In this document: positions 52,742 to 61,217 of the stretch, piece by piece
Layout of the letters: every line of letters begins with the position of its first letter
How positions within the stretch are numbered: the stretch's first letter is position 1
Assembly: GCA_949840955.1 (NCBI GenBank)
Contig: CATKXV010000001.1
Span: 124,001-188,000 of the forward strand
Source: an uncultured Anaeroplasmataceae bacterium
Lineage (GTDB): Bacteria > Bacillota_I > Bacilli_A > Acholeplasmatales > Anaeroplasmataceae
Length of the DNA stretch: 64,000 nt
Direction of reading: 5' to 3'
The notes under the pieces: generated by a model
Seen by the model: only the letters and a program-made list of their open reading frames with translations
Told to the model about the DNA's origin: nothing
Database searches by the model: none
Translations under genes and position numbers: made by a program

Positions 52742-54229
52742 ATGAACAAAAAAGCTTTATTCGTGGTAGGGGATTCTACATTAGCTTCCTTTAATGACCC
52801 ATATTATTATCCAAGATTTGGATATGCAACAAAATTGAACCGATATTTTAAGAATATTGAAATTGTGAATTTGGCTTTATCGGGTAGAAGCTCAAAGAGC
52901 TTTATTAAAGAAGAAAATTATAAAAGAGTATTTGAGGAGATAAGGAAGGGGGATTATTTACTTATTGATTTTGCACATAATGATGAGCAATATGATGATG
53001 CACTACGCTTTACAAACGCAAGCTTACCCATGACGGACCCATCTTCCTTTTCCTATTATTTAAATACCTATTACATTGCTCCCGCAAAAGCAATTGGAGC
53101 AATTCCCATTCTCTGTACACCTGTTTGCCGTGCTGACTCCAAGGATGATTATGAGCATTTGAGTGGACATAAAACAATGTATGGAGATTACAGAGCTGCC
53201 ATTTTGGATTTGGGCAATGCTACAGATACGATAGTCATCGATTTGACACTTTTGACTAAGCGTAAATATCAAGAGCTTGGGTTTTCTCAGGTTGCCTATT
53301 ATTATGCAATCATTGCTGGAAAGTATGATGAAAAGGGAAGAGCTGTACCTAATTTTTCTACGGTAGATACAACCCATCTAAATTCCTTTGGAGCAAGCTA
53401 TGTAGCCTATTTATTTGCTAGAGAACTCTTAAAGACCAATCATGGCTTAAAAGAGTATATTGATGTGAATTTACAGGAGCCTCTAGAAACTGAGCTTCTT
53501 ATGAATCCAAATTATACGATAAAGGAATATCAAGCACCGGATTTAGCCTCTTATCAGCCTAGGGAGGAATTTAAGACCCTTTCAAAGGATTGGTATGGAA
53601 CAGCCTTTGGAGATATAGATTGTAATGAATTTTCCTCTTCCCTAGGATTTGTGGCAAAGGAGATAAAGGAAAATGTTTTTAGGGTTGGACAAGCAGCAGA
53701 AAAGCTAAATGGAAAGCTTTCTTTAAGTACAGATGCCTTTGCCTTTTGCTTTAGGCAAATGGAGGTTCATCAAAACTTTATTCTAAAAGCGAAGGCTAAA
53801 GTACTCCAATGTAAGCCTGTAAAGCAGGCAGGCTTTGGAATTATGCTTCGGGATGATTGTTATTTGAACCAATCCAAGGGGCATGTCTTACTCGCATCAA
53901 ATTATATTGCCTCAGGTCTCATTACTACAGATACCTCTATGAACCCCATATTTTTCAAGGAGAATATCACACTAAAAAAGGAGGTGCCTGTTCTACAGGG
54001 CTTATATAAAGAAAATGAAGAGGCTTATTTTAGTATCAGACGAATCGGGCAATCTGTTGAATGTGAGGTAGAGTTCAGAGATACGCTCTTTAAAAAGGTT
54101 TATGTGGATTTTGACTTTCTTCAAATCGATCAAAAATATATGTATATTGGACTATTTGCCACCAAAGGTACCCTAGTTGAATTTTATGATGTTCAATTTG
54201 AGAATACAGGTAAAATTATTGGTGCATAA
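52742..54229 (+). CDS. Cytosolic rhamnogalacturonan-acetylesterase-like SGNH hydrolase
   Basis: The protein has 495 residues and no signal peptide. The SGNH domain starts at once: VVGDST with Ser12, NLALSGRSS, DFAHNDEQ, and VDTTHLNSFG with Asp209 and His212. A C-terminal beta domain (about 265-495) contains WYGTAFGDI and CFRQMEVHQNF. Both domains parallel the lipoprotein at 6117 (NWHASVFGAL, YFQQLSINDNF there). It may deacetylate imported oligosaccharides, dividing labour with the surface enzyme. It stands alone between two terminators, far from the pectin locus. Confidence 0.87.
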   Translation: MNKKALFVVGDSTLASFNDPYYYPRFGYATKLNRYFKNIEIVNLALSGRSSKSFIKEENYKRVFEEIRKGDYLLIDFAHNDEQYDDALRFTNASLPMTDPSSFSYYLNTYYIAPAKAIGAIPILCTPVCRADSKDDYEHLSGHKTMYGDYRAAILDLGNATDTIVIDLTLLTKRKYQELGFSQVAYYYAIIAGKYDEKGRAVPNFSTVDTTHLNSFGASYVAYLFARELLKTNHGLKEYIDVNLQEPLETELLMNPNYTIKEYQAPDLASYQPREEFKTLSKDWYGTAFGDIDCNEFSSSLGFVAKEIKENVFRVGQAAEKLNGKLSLSTDAFAFCFRQMEVHQNFILKAKAKVLQCKPVKQAGFGIMLRDDCYLNQSKGHVLLASNYIASGLITTDTSMNPIFFKENITLKKEVPVLQGLYKENEEAYFSIRRIGQSVECEVEFRDTLFKKVYVDFDFLQIDQKYMYIGLFATKGTLVEFYDVQFENTGKIIGA

Positions 54230-54246
54230 CTTAAGTAAAGGAATTA

Positions 54247-54281
54247 ATCTCTCTAAAGTCGACTTTAGAGGGATTTTTTTA
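54247..54281 (+). terminator. Rho-independent terminator
   Basis: ATCTCTCTAAAGTC (54247-54260) pairs with GACTTTAGAGGGAT (54261-54274), 14 bp with one G-U pair and the innermost bases forming the loop, then TTTTTT. Confidence 0.92.
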
Positions 54282-54337
54282 TAAAAAATGTCGAAAAATG
54301 GTGGAAGAATATGGTATAATGAAAAAGATGGGATGTG

Positions 54338-55165
54338 ATGCAATTGCTACTCACAATAGTTTTCTTATTCTGTAGTTTAGGGATTTCAGGATTCATTTAT
54401 TATGCATGTCAATGGTATAGGGCTTGGTATTATTGTTTTATACCCCTTCTTTTTATTCCTATATTCTTTCTTTTATTCTTTGGACTTTATATAGGAATTA
54501 TCTTTTTTATTTCCTTATTTATGGATAAGAAGAAAACAATTAGAAAGCCCAATCCATTTTGGTATTTTTGGATTAAGCAAACGGCATTTCTGTTAATTAT
54601 GCTTTCTCGAACTAAGGTTCAAACAGAAGGTCTAGAGCAACTGAATAGAGGCAAGCGATATCTTGTTGTTTCCAATCATATATCAACCTTTGATCCAATG
54701 CTTGCGATAACTAGACTGAAATTAGATCCCTTGATTTGTGTTACGAAAAAAGAAAATTTAAAAATCCCCATTTGTGGCAGCTTCATTCATCATGCGGGCT
54801 TTATTCCCTTAGATCGAAGGGATTCCCATTCTGCTGTACAAATGGTCAAAACGGCTACAGAATATTTAAAAGAAAATCAATCAAGTATATATATTTGTCC
54901 AGAGGGAACTCGAAGTAAAACAGAGGAACTGCTACCCTTCCATCCTGGATCCTTTAAAATAGCAAAGCGAGCAGGAGTCGAGATTGCTGTTTGTTATATC
55001 GAGCACACCAATCAGATTGTAAGGCATTTCCCATGGAAGAGAACAAGGACAGCTATAAGAGTATTAAGCATTCTTTCTAAAGAGGATGTAGAGACAAAAA
55101 CAACACAGGAATTGGCTATGCTTTCCCAGACAATTATGCAAAAATTTAAGGAGAACAAGAGATGA
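54338..55165 (+). CDS. plsC: 1-acyl-sn-glycerol-3-phosphate acyltransferase
   Basis: The protein has 275 residues from ATG 54338; GTG 54335 is possible. Two N-terminal membrane segments precede the acyltransferase domain with NHISTFDPM (HX4D catalytic motif), FIPLDRRDS and CPEGTRSKT (phosphate binding). It acylates lysophosphatidate to phosphatidate. A TATAAT at 54315-54320 supplies a promoter. The gene overlaps the lipid kinase gene by 4 bp (ATGA), making a small lipid operon. Confidence 0.92.
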   Translation: MQLLLTIVFLFCSLGISGFIYYACQWYRAWYYCFIPLLFIPIFFLLFFGLYIGIIFFISLFMDKKKTIRKPNPFWYFWIKQTAFLLIMLSRTKVQTEGLEQLNRGKRYLVVSNHISTFDPMLAITRLKLDPLICVTKKENLKIPICGSFIHHAGFIPLDRRDSHSAVQMVKTATEYLKENQSSIYICPEGTRSKTEELLPFHPGSFKIAKRAGVEIAVCYIEHTNQIVRHFPWKRTRTAIRVLSILSKEDVETKTTQELAMLSQTIMQKFKENKR

Positions 55166-56001
55166 ATTATTTATTATTTAACCCACTAGCAAGGAATGGA
55201 AAAGGAAATATAATTAAAGAGGAAGCTAAAATAGATTTAGAAAATGCCTATCCTGATTTAAAGGAAATCAATGTCCTAGAGCTGAAGTACAAGGATTTTA
55301 TTCAAACCTTAACTAAGGAAGATATTCTTATTTTAGTTGGTGGTGATGGAACCTTAAATCATTTTGCAAATGTTATTTATTCACATAATTTAGAGAATTT
55401 GCTTTATTTATATCGAGCTGGTACAGGAAATGATTTTTTAAGAGATATCCAAGAAGAAGGGAAGCTTGTCTTATTGAATCCCTACCTAAAGGAGCTTCCT
55501 AAGGTGAAAATCAATGGGAAGGAAACCTATTTCATCAATGGAATTGGCTTTGGAATTGATGGAATGGTTTGCGAGGTGGCAGATGCTTTAAAGGCAAAGG
55601 GAGAAACAGAAATCAATTATACTGGAATAGCAATTAAGCTGTTATTAACGAAATATAAGTGCCCAAATGCCCTTGTAAAGGTGGATGGGAAAGAGTATAA
55701 ATTTAAGCGAGTATGGTATGCATCCTCTATGAATGGCCAGTATTATGGAGGAGGTATGATGGTTGCTCCTAAGCAGGATAGATTATCAGAAGTACTATCC
55801 TTTTGCACGATGCATAAATCAAGAAGATTACATACCTTACTGATTTTTCCAAAAATCTTTAAGGGAGAGCATATAAATAAGAAAAAATATTGTACCATGA
55901 TTCAAGGAAAGCATATTGAGGTTACCTTTGATCGACCAACGGCATTACAAATTGATGGAGAAGTCATTCGTAATGTAACCCATTATGAAGCATGGAAATA
56001 A
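55162..56001 (+). CDS. Diacylglycerol/lipid kinase family protein
   Basis: The protein has 279 residues. The DAGK catalytic domain shows FNPLARNGKG at the start, VGGDGTLNHFANV (nucleotide-binding) and the GTGNDF motif, and YFINGIGFGIDG later. It phosphorylates diacylglycerol or a related lipid at the membrane. It is coupled to plsC, so phosphatidate made from either route would enter the same pool. DagK versus YegS-like specificity cannot be settled. Confidence 0.88.
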   Translation: MNYLLFNPLARNGKGNIIKEEAKIDLENAYPDLKEINVLELKYKDFIQTLTKEDILILVGGDGTLNHFANVIYSHNLENLLYLYRAGTGNDFLRDIQEEGKLVLLNPYLKELPKVKINGKETYFINGIGFGIDGMVCEVADALKAKGETEINYTGIAIKLLLTKYKCPNALVKVDGKEYKFKRVWYASSMNGQYYGGGMMVAPKQDRLSEVLSFCTMHKSRRLHTLLIFPKIFKGEHINKKKYCTMIQGKHIEVTFDRPTALQIDGEVIRNVTHYEAWK

Positions 56002-56023
56002 GCATCAAGCTAGGTGCTTTTTT
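56000..56023 (+). terminator. Rho-independent terminator
   Basis: AAGCATC (56000-56006) pairs with GGTGCTT (56013-56019), then TTTT. From here to 56291 the sequence is very AT-rich and shows no gene. Confidence 0.8.
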
Positions 56024-56291
56024 AAATCTGCAATGAGGAATATTATCTAATTTACCAATAAACTTTATTATTTTATGCATTTTTTTAAAAAATATTCCTC
56101 TTTTTTCATTTTGTGAAAAAAATCGTCGTTTCACTCGTATATTTTATGTAAGGAAAAAATAGGAGTGATATTTCTACCCATAAGAAGTATATTGCTATAC
56201 AATTTATGAGTCTAAATTTTTTAAAATGAATTCAAGAATTTCCTTTAGCAAACAATATGCTTAAGATTCATGATTCTAGGAGGATTTAAAC

Positions 56292-56573
56292 GTGATAGAA
56301 ATTAAGAATGCTTGTAAGTATTATGAAAATGGGAATATTGGCATAGAGGAGGTAAATCTGAGGTTTCCTTCAAGGGGAATTATAGGTATTATAGGAAAAA
56401 GTGGTTCAGGAAAATCCTCTTTGCTTAACCGTTTGGTATCTGTTGGAATAGGTATGGGTCTTTCTTGTCTTATCTTTCCTTTTAGAAAAATAATCAGAAA
56501 TAAGCAAATTGAAATTTTAAATGCTTTTGAATTTTTCTATGATTTCTTCTATATTCGAAATTTTATTTTTTAG
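56292..56573 (+). pseudogene. ABC transporter deletion remnant (ATPase head joined to permease tail)
   Basis: The frame has 93 codons with SD TAGGAGG. Residues 1-46 are the start of an ABC ATPase, ending with Walker A GKSGSGKSSLL. From about residue 47 the sequence becomes a hydrophobic helix plus LIFPFRKIIRNKQIEILNAF, which is how MacB/FtsX-type permeases end. The Walker B, signature and most of the permease are missing. An internal deletion of a fused or adjacent ATPase-permease is the simplest explanation. It cannot be a working transporter. It overlaps the 3' end of a minus-strand gene. Confidence 0.65.
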
Positions 56574-56816
56574 AGCATCAATTGTGGAATCTATATTGGG
56601 TTTTTCCTGTGTGGCGCTTCCAAGATTTTGGGCCTGTGTTCCTATTACCTGCATAGTTTCACCTAAAAGATTATAGAAGTTTCCTAAGGAATTGAGTTCA
56701 TTTCCATCAAGTCCCTCACTAAGAATGATCCCTAAAATATATGCCAGGGTTGCAAATTCAAATGGATTTAAGGATAAGAGAAGCTTACTTAATTGTGTTA
56801 TTGGGTTTTTTGTCAT
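56517..56816 (-). CDS. Small helical protein of unknown function
   Basis: The protein has 99 residues. An SD-like GAGG lies about 6 bp upstream on the minus strand. The chain has a short hydrophobic stretch (FEFATLAYILGIILSEG, about 19-35) and an amphipathic C-terminal coiled-coil-like helix (about 74-99). It resembles small hypothetical proteins common in gut Bacillota but I cannot name a family. It converges on the ABC remnant with a 57-bp 3' overlap. Confidence 0.6.
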   Translation of the reverse strand: MTKNPITQLSKLLLSLNPFEFATLAYILGIILSEGLDGNELNSLGNFYNLLGETMQVIGTQAQNLGSATQEKPNIDSTIDALKNKISNIEEIIEKFKSI

Positions 56817-56914
56817 AAAAACCTCTTTTTTTTTATATTTTTTTAGAATTTAAGATAAAAAAATGAATATATAAGGAATAATTCTATGTAGCAGTAATAT
56901 GAAAGGAGAATAAC

Positions 56915-57544
56915 ATGAAAAAAATTATTGCGTTTGTACTATGTGCTATTACTGTAATACTATGCACAATGGTAGAATGTTATGCCGAAGATTCCTATGA
57001 AACCTATAATGAAATTATGATGGTCAATGGAAAATTATTAAAAAACTTTACAGATGAGGAATTTAAAGAGTATTTTTCAGCAGTACATAAGAGAATATTT
57101 TGGGGTATTAATGTTTACACAGTAAATCAAAACGTAGAGACAACCTATATTTCATCTACATTATATAATGTTGAAAACAAGGGGGATACAGATGTATCCT
57201 ACGAGCTTGACATTGTAGTTGATGTATCTAAAAAAACCACATGGAGTGTGTCAGGAAGCTTAAGTGGCACAGCAAAGGGAAGTATAAAAAGCTTTAAAAG
57301 TGATTTGGCAGCTAAGGCAGGAGTTGATTATAGTAGTACGAGTGCTGAATCAAGAAAAGAAACACAAAAGCTTAAGGTTACAGTTGAAAAGGGAAGTAGA
57401 GCCATTGTTTATCTTATGGGGAGTGCTAGAGTTACCAATGGAGTATGTGCAACCTATTTGTGCTTTATTAATGTTGCTAGCTGTGGATTTGAATATTTTA
57501 CATTGGTGAATCAATATCCAAGAATGGAAAAAAGAAAGCTATGA
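56915..57544 (+). CDS. Secreted beta-rich protein, first gene of a four-gene ABC cassette
   Basis: The protein has 209 residues. A cleavable signal peptide (about 1-25, ending CYAED) is followed by a mature domain. Its middle (about 95-150) alternates Ser, Thr, Gly and Lys: WSVSGSLSGTAKGS, then AAKAGVDYSSTSAESRKE. That pattern is seen in secreted beta-sheet proteins, including some bacteriocin- or pore-former-like ones. Four Cys in the mature region could pair. I do not recognise a family. SD AAAGGAG. It overlaps the next gene by 4 bp. Confidence 0.75.
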   Translation: MKKIIAFVLCAITVILCTMVECYAEDSYETYNEIMMVNGKLLKNFTDEEFKEYFSAVHKRIFWGINVYTVNQNVETTYISSTLYNVENKGDTDVSYELDIVVDVSKKTTWSVSGSLSGTAKGSIKSFKSDLAAKAGVDYSSTSAESRKETQKLKVTVEKGSRAIVYLMGSARVTNGVCATYLCFINVASCGFEYFTLVNQYPRMEKRKL

Positions 57545-58416
57545 AAAAATTTGTTTTTATCTTGAGCTTAATCAGTTTGGGGCTACTGTCATTTATTTTA
57601 ATTTTTAGCTACAATAAAAAAATTGTTGAGGAGGAAAAATATTATACAATCCCTCAAATCAAGTCTTATATATATGAAGAAGATAAGCAGATGGAATTTA
57701 CCATTTATGCAAACACCAAAAGGAGCCTTATTGAATATCAGGAGCAAAATAGCTATACATTGCATTCTAAAGGAAATCAGTACAAAATCAATGACATAAA
57801 AATTACTAAGGAACAGGATTCAGAGATGGGACAAGAGACATACTATAAATATATTTTGGAGATGCCACTGTTATCTATTCTAGAAGAGGATATTGTTTTA
57901 GAGCAAGTCCATATTCTAATTCAAAACGAGGAATTTCGGCTGGATTGCCTCTTAGGCGATTTGGCTATCTATAAGAAAAACTACACTCCTCTGGAATTTC
58001 ATGATCTTTATGGAAATTATTCCTATATAGAAGGTGAGCTTCACTTCATTGGACTTACAATTGAATTAGATAAGTCCTACCAAATGCTTGAGGAGGTTAA
58101 AATAATTCACTGCTTTAGCCCTATAAGCTATATAGAAAAGGATATTTTATATGATAGTCAAAGAACTATAAATGAATTTCCCTATCCATTTATAAATGAT
58201 ACGCATGCTTCTGACCCATTTCCGTTGACAGCAAAGGAAAACTATTATTACATACCCATAAGCTATCCCTATTTACATTTGATAACGAATGTGGCCATTC
58301 TAATGAAAATAGATGGGAGCTATTTTTATATTTCTGATTTCACTTATTTAGCTAATAAAATATCTCTTAAAGATTATCCCAAGCTAAGGGTTGAAGGAGA
58401 ATATCAAAATGCTTAA
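57541..58416 (+). CDS. Membrane-anchored protein of unknown function
   Basis: The protein has 291 residues. One N-terminal hydrophobic segment (about 4-25) lacks a lipobox; the remainder is soluble, Tyr- and Glu-rich and beta-prone, and probably faces outside. No family is recognised. It overlaps both neighbours (ATGA upstream, 8 bp downstream), so it is made with the secreted protein and the ABC transporter. Accessory or immunity roles are possible but unproved. Confidence 0.72.
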   Translation: MKKFVFILSLISLGLLSFILIFSYNKKIVEEEKYYTIPQIKSYIYEEDKQMEFTIYANTKRSLIEYQEQNSYTLHSKGNQYKINDIKITKEQDSEMGQETYYKYILEMPLLSILEEDIVLEQVHILIQNEEFRLDCLLGDLAIYKKNYTPLEFHDLYGNYSYIEGELHFIGLTIELDKSYQMLEEVKIIHCFSPISYIEKDILYDSQRTINEFPYPFINDTHASDPFPLTAKENYYYIPISYPYLHLITNVAILMKIDGSYFYISDFTYLANKISLKDYPKLRVEGEYQNA

Positions 58417-59014
58417 GTTAATGGAAATTCAGAAAAAGTATCATAAAAATCGTGGCTTAATTCATGTAAGCCTTTCAATATTTCCAGGAGAACTATATTT
58501 GTTTGTTGGAGAAAACGGAAGTGGCAAATCCACAACAATAAAAGTAATTTCCAAGGTGATCTTTAAGGATAAAAATATGGGTACAATTTCAAATGATTTT
58601 AAAAGAATGGTCTATCTTCCAGATAAAAGAGGATATCCAAGGCTTTTAACTGTGAAAACGTATCTAGAATATTTTTTAGAGAAGATACCAAAAAATCTTG
58701 TTTTAGAAGCATGGCTAGAACGGTATTGTATCCCCAATAAAAAGATTGGAAGCTTGTCTAAGGGAATGCTTCAAAAATTAGGAATCCTACAAACACTTCT
58801 TACAGAAGGAGATTTATATCTTTTAGATGAACCAACGGATGGACTAGATGTGGAATCCATTCGAAAGTTTAAGGAGGATATTCTTCAGTTGCTTCAAAAG
58901 AAGAAAACAATTATCATTAGTACACATAATAAAGCACTTTTGAAAGAAGTAAAGCCTATAATATATACCTTTAAGGAAGGAATCTGTTATGAAAAAAAGC
59001 AGAAGTCTACATAA
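58409..59014 (+). CDS. ABC transporter ATP-binding protein
   Basis: The protein has 201 residues from ATG 58409, with SD GAAGGAG; ATG 58391 overlaps more and lacks an SD. It has Walker A VGENGSGKST, the signature variant LSKGMLQKLG, Walker B LYLLDEPTDGLD and the switch His in STHN. Its short length fits the CcmA/bacteriocin-export type of ATPase. It pairs with the permease at 58989, which it overlaps by 26 bp. Confidence 0.9.
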   Translation: MLKLMEIQKKYHKNRGLIHVSLSIFPGELYLFVGENGSGKSTTIKVISKVIFKDKNMGTISNDFKRMVYLPDKRGYPRLLTVKTYLEYFLEKIPKNLVLEAWLERYCIPNKKIGSLSKGMLQKLGILQTLLTEGDLYLLDEPTDGLDVESIRKFKEDILQLLQKKKTIIISTHNKALLKEVKPIIYTFKEGICYEKKQKST

Positions 59015-59723
59015 TTTAGTTCAGCTCTATCTTTCCTATCATTTGAATAAAGTTGCACTCATATTGCTAGGAGCCATTTTATTTTTGTGGTGCATTGTTT
59101 TGATACTTAATTCTGGATTTCCCATAGATCCATCTGCCTATTTGCTAGAGTATAAGGCATATCATTTCAATTATTTAGAGCAATCCCTCTTTTTTTTACA
59201 GATGATAGATGCTGTTATTGTTGCCTTTTTGATAGGGGCAGAAATGTCTAGCTTAGATTTATTTGACCCGATGTTTGTTCCAAATACAGCTCGAATTAAG
59301 CTTATTTTTGCCAAGCTGCTGGTTAATGCAATTCTCCTAATGAGTATTTTACTTTTGCAAGTTCTCCTGCTGGAATGGATTGGTGTTTTGATATTTCCAA
59401 ATTATGTTGTAAAGGCTACCGATTTACTTGTAATTTTTTATCTCCTTTTTCCCTTATTGGAATTAATGCTATTGGGTGAATTGATTTCTATGATTTTAAA
59501 ATCCTATTTTATTCCAATTTTAATTTTTATTATACAAATTTTATTAATTATTCTTTTAAGAACGGATAAAATCAGTCAAATCTTAAGCTATTTTATTCCT
59601 AAAATAGGCATCTCCTTTAATGAAATAAGGTTGATAGGGAATATTCCTATATGTCTTAGCATATGCTTTTTATTGGTTATTGCTATTGCTTTGGCATTTC
59701 AAAAAAAGGATATAAGCATTTAA
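58989..59723 (+). CDS. ABC transporter permease
   Basis: The protein has 244 residues and about six membrane segments (around 18-38, 65-85, 100-128, 140-160, 170-192, 215-237), with a loop PMFVPNTARIKLIFAK after the second segment. It resembles ABC-2-type permeases of exporters in general, without a named family. SD AAGGAAGG. It is the last gene of the cassette; the infC promoter follows after about 30 bp. Confidence 0.8.
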   Translation: MKKSRSLHNLVQLYLSYHLNKVALILLGAILFLWCIVLILNSGFPIDPSAYLLEYKAYHFNYLEQSLFFLQMIDAVIVAFLIGAEMSSLDLFDPMFVPNTARIKLIFAKLLVNAILLMSILLLQVLLLEWIGVLIFPNYVVKATDLLVIFYLLFPLLELMLLGELISMILKSYFIPILIFIIQILLIILLRTDKISQILSYFIPKIGISFNEIRLIGNIPICLSICFLLVIAIALAFQKKDISI

Positions 59724-59755
59724 AACGAAAATGTATCGTTTTTTTAAAAATAATC

Positions 59756-59784
59756 TTGACAATCCATTCGTTTAATGGTATTAT
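59756..59784 (+). promoter_or_regulatory. Promoter of the infC-rpmI-rplT operon
   Basis: TTGACA (59756-59761), 17-bp spacer, TATTAT (59779-59784). Confidence 0.85.
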
Positions 59785-59813
59785 GTATTAGGTAAATAAA
59801 TAGGTGGAAAGAA

Positions 59814-59915
59814 GAAACGCCCGTTTCTCGCCTGATTGATGAATTGATAGGCAAAAAGTCACATGATATTTTTTTAGGATATTTTAGGGGCGTTTTGCGT
59901 CCCTATTATTTTTTA
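59814..59915 (+). promoter_or_regulatory. infC leader attenuator (L20-type)
   Basis: Three helices compete. A terminator AGGGGCG/CGTCCCT (about 59886-59904) is followed by ATTATTTTTT. An antiterminator pairs AAACGCCC (59815-59822) with GGGCGTTT (59888-59895). An anti-antiterminator hairpin GAAACG/CGTTTC lies at 59814-59827. This is the logic of L20-controlled leaders in Bacillota. L20 binding here is inferred. Confidence 0.7.
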
Positions 59916-59936
59916 TTGCTTACGGAGGTGGAAATT

Positions 59937-60470
59937 ATTAATAAGCAAAAAAGAGGTGCAGAAGAAATGGTAAATGATGCCATTCGCTGTAAAGAAATGT
60001 TAGTAATTACAGATAAAGGAGAAAAATTAGGTGTATTACCTCGTGCAAAGGCTTTAGCTGTTGCGGAAGGTCGAGGTTTAGATTTAGTGATTGTATCACC
60101 AGATTCCAATCCTCCTGTAGCTAAGATTATGGATTACTCTCGTTTCCGTTTTGAACAACAAAAGAAATTAAAAGAAATGAGAAAAAATCAAAAGGTGGTT
60201 GTTGTACAAGAAATTCAGCTTTCACCAACTATTGAAAAGCATGATTTTGAAACAAAGGCTAGAAAAGCTCAAACAATCCTAGAAAAGGGAAATAAGGTTA
60301 AAATTTCTCTACGCTTTAAGGGACGTATGATTGTACATCAGGATTTGGGTAAGGAAGTTATTGAGCGCTTTGTTGAAAGACTTGCTGAATGTTCATCCTT
60401 AGAGTCTCCAATACGACTAGAGGGTAGAACTTTATTTGCTGTAATAGCACCAAAAACATCAAAAGATTAA
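59937..60470 (+). CDS. infC: Translation initiation factor IF-3, AUU start
   Basis: The protein has 177 residues from ATT 59937. SD GGAGGTG (59924-59930) is 6 bp upstream; ATT 59934 is 3 bp away, and the ATG at 59844 would lie in the leader. N-terminal domain VNDAIRCKEMLVI, linker basic helix RFEQQKKLKEMRKNQ, and C-terminal domain EIQLSPTIEKHDFETK are present. AUU is the classic infC start, letting IF-3 repress itself. It prevents subunit joining and checks the initiation codon. Confidence 0.93.
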   Translation: MNKQKRGAEEMVNDAIRCKEMLVITDKGEKLGVLPRAKALAVAEGRGLDLVIVSPDSNPPVAKIMDYSRFRFEQQKKLKEMRKNQKVVVVQEIQLSPTIEKHDFETKARKAQTILEKGNKVKISLRFKGRMIVHQDLGKEVIERFVERLAECSSLESPIRLEGRTLFAVIAPKTSKD

Positions 60471-60482
60471 GGAGTTAAGATT

Positions 60483-60683
60483 ATGCCAAAACAAAAAACC
60501 CATAGTGGATTGAAGAAAAGAATTAAAGTTTCCGCATCTGGAAAAGTAAAACGTGGTCATGCTTATACAGGACATTTAAAGACAAATAAGACGCATAAGC
60601 AGAATAAGAATTTATCAAAGAGTGGTTTAGTTCACGAAACGGATATGAAGCGTATTAAACCATTGATTTCTAATTTACTATAA
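60483..60683 (+). CDS. rpmI: 50S ribosomal protein L35
   Basis: The protein has 66 residues, strongly basic. It shows the family's start MPKQKTHSGLKKRIKVSASGKVKR in shortened view (KTHSGLKKR, GKVKRGHAY) and the MKRIKPLI end. It is part of the large subunit. SD AAGGAG. It lies 12 bp after infC and 14 bp before rplT, the standard operon order. Confidence 0.96.
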   Translation: MPKQKTHSGLKKRIKVSASGKVKRGHAYTGHLKTNKTHKQNKNLSKSGLVHETDMKRIKPLISNLL

Positions 60684-60697
60684 GGAGGTAAAAAGTA

Positions 60698-61120
60698 ATG
60701 CCAAGAGTTAAAGGTGGATACACTACAAGAAGAAGACGTAAGGCCGTTTTAAAATTAGCCAAGGGCTATTATGGTTCTAAACATACTTTATATAAAACTG
60801 CACATGAGCAGGTAATGCGTTCTTTAGCATATGCTTATCGTGATAGAAAGGTTAGGAAAAGAGATTTCCGTAAATTATGGATTAGCCGTATTAATGCTGC
60901 ATGTAAGCTAAATGATATGAAGTATTCTAGATTTATTAATGGTTTAGCTAAGGCTAATGTTGCTATTAATAGAAAAATGCTTGCTGAAATGGCTGTAAAT
61001 GATCCAGAAGGCTTTGCAGGACTTTGTGAAACTGCAAAGAAGGCTTTAGCTGCTGCACCAAAGCCTAAAAAGGTTGAGAATGTAGTTGTGCTTAAGCCAC
61101 TTCCAAAAAAAGCAAATTAA
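60698..61120 (+). CDS. rplT: 50S ribosomal protein L20 with a C-terminal extension
   Basis: The protein has 140 residues against the usual 118 or so. The core has [43 protein letters not shown] and [12 protein letters not shown]. The last 25 residues ([19 protein letters not shown] and on) are an extra Lys/Pro/Ala-rich tail. L20 is needed for early 50S assembly and in Bacillota represses this operon through the leader. SD AAGGAGG. Confidence 0.96.
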   Translation: MPRVKGGYTTRRRRKAVLKLAKGYYGSKHTLYKTAHEQVMRSLAYAYRDRKVRKRDFRKLWISRINAACKLNDMKYSRFINGLAKANVAINRKMLAEMAVNDPEGFAGLCETAKKALAAAPKPKKVENVVVLKPLPKKAN

Positions 61121-61137
61121 GCAAATAGGAAAGAATA

Positions 61138-61177
61138 AAAAAAGCTTGTAGATCAGAAAGGATTTACAAGCTTTTTT
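61138..61177 (+). terminator. Rho-independent terminator of the infC operon
   Basis: AAAAGCTTGTA (61140-61150) pairs with TACAAGCTTTT (61165-61175), followed by TT, with a 14-nt loop. Confidence 0.9.
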
Positions 61178-61192
61178 AATGGATTATATCGC

Positions 61193-61217
61193 ATAAAAAA
61201 AGCGTATGAAACGCTTT
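61193..61217 (-). terminator. Terminator of the minus-strand hydrolase
   Basis: AAAGCGT (61199-61205) pairs with ACGCTTT (61211-61217). On the minus strand it is followed by a T run (A run 61193-61198 on +). It overlaps the stop codon region. Confidence 0.75.

Noticed and set aside
53060-53377. 105-codon minus-strand frame
   Set aside because: It is inside the SGNH esterase gene whose catalytic blocks fix the + frame.
59844-59936. ATG 59844 as the infC start
   Set aside because: It falls in the attenuator leader, lacks an SD and adds non-family residues; GGAGGTG points to ATT 59937.
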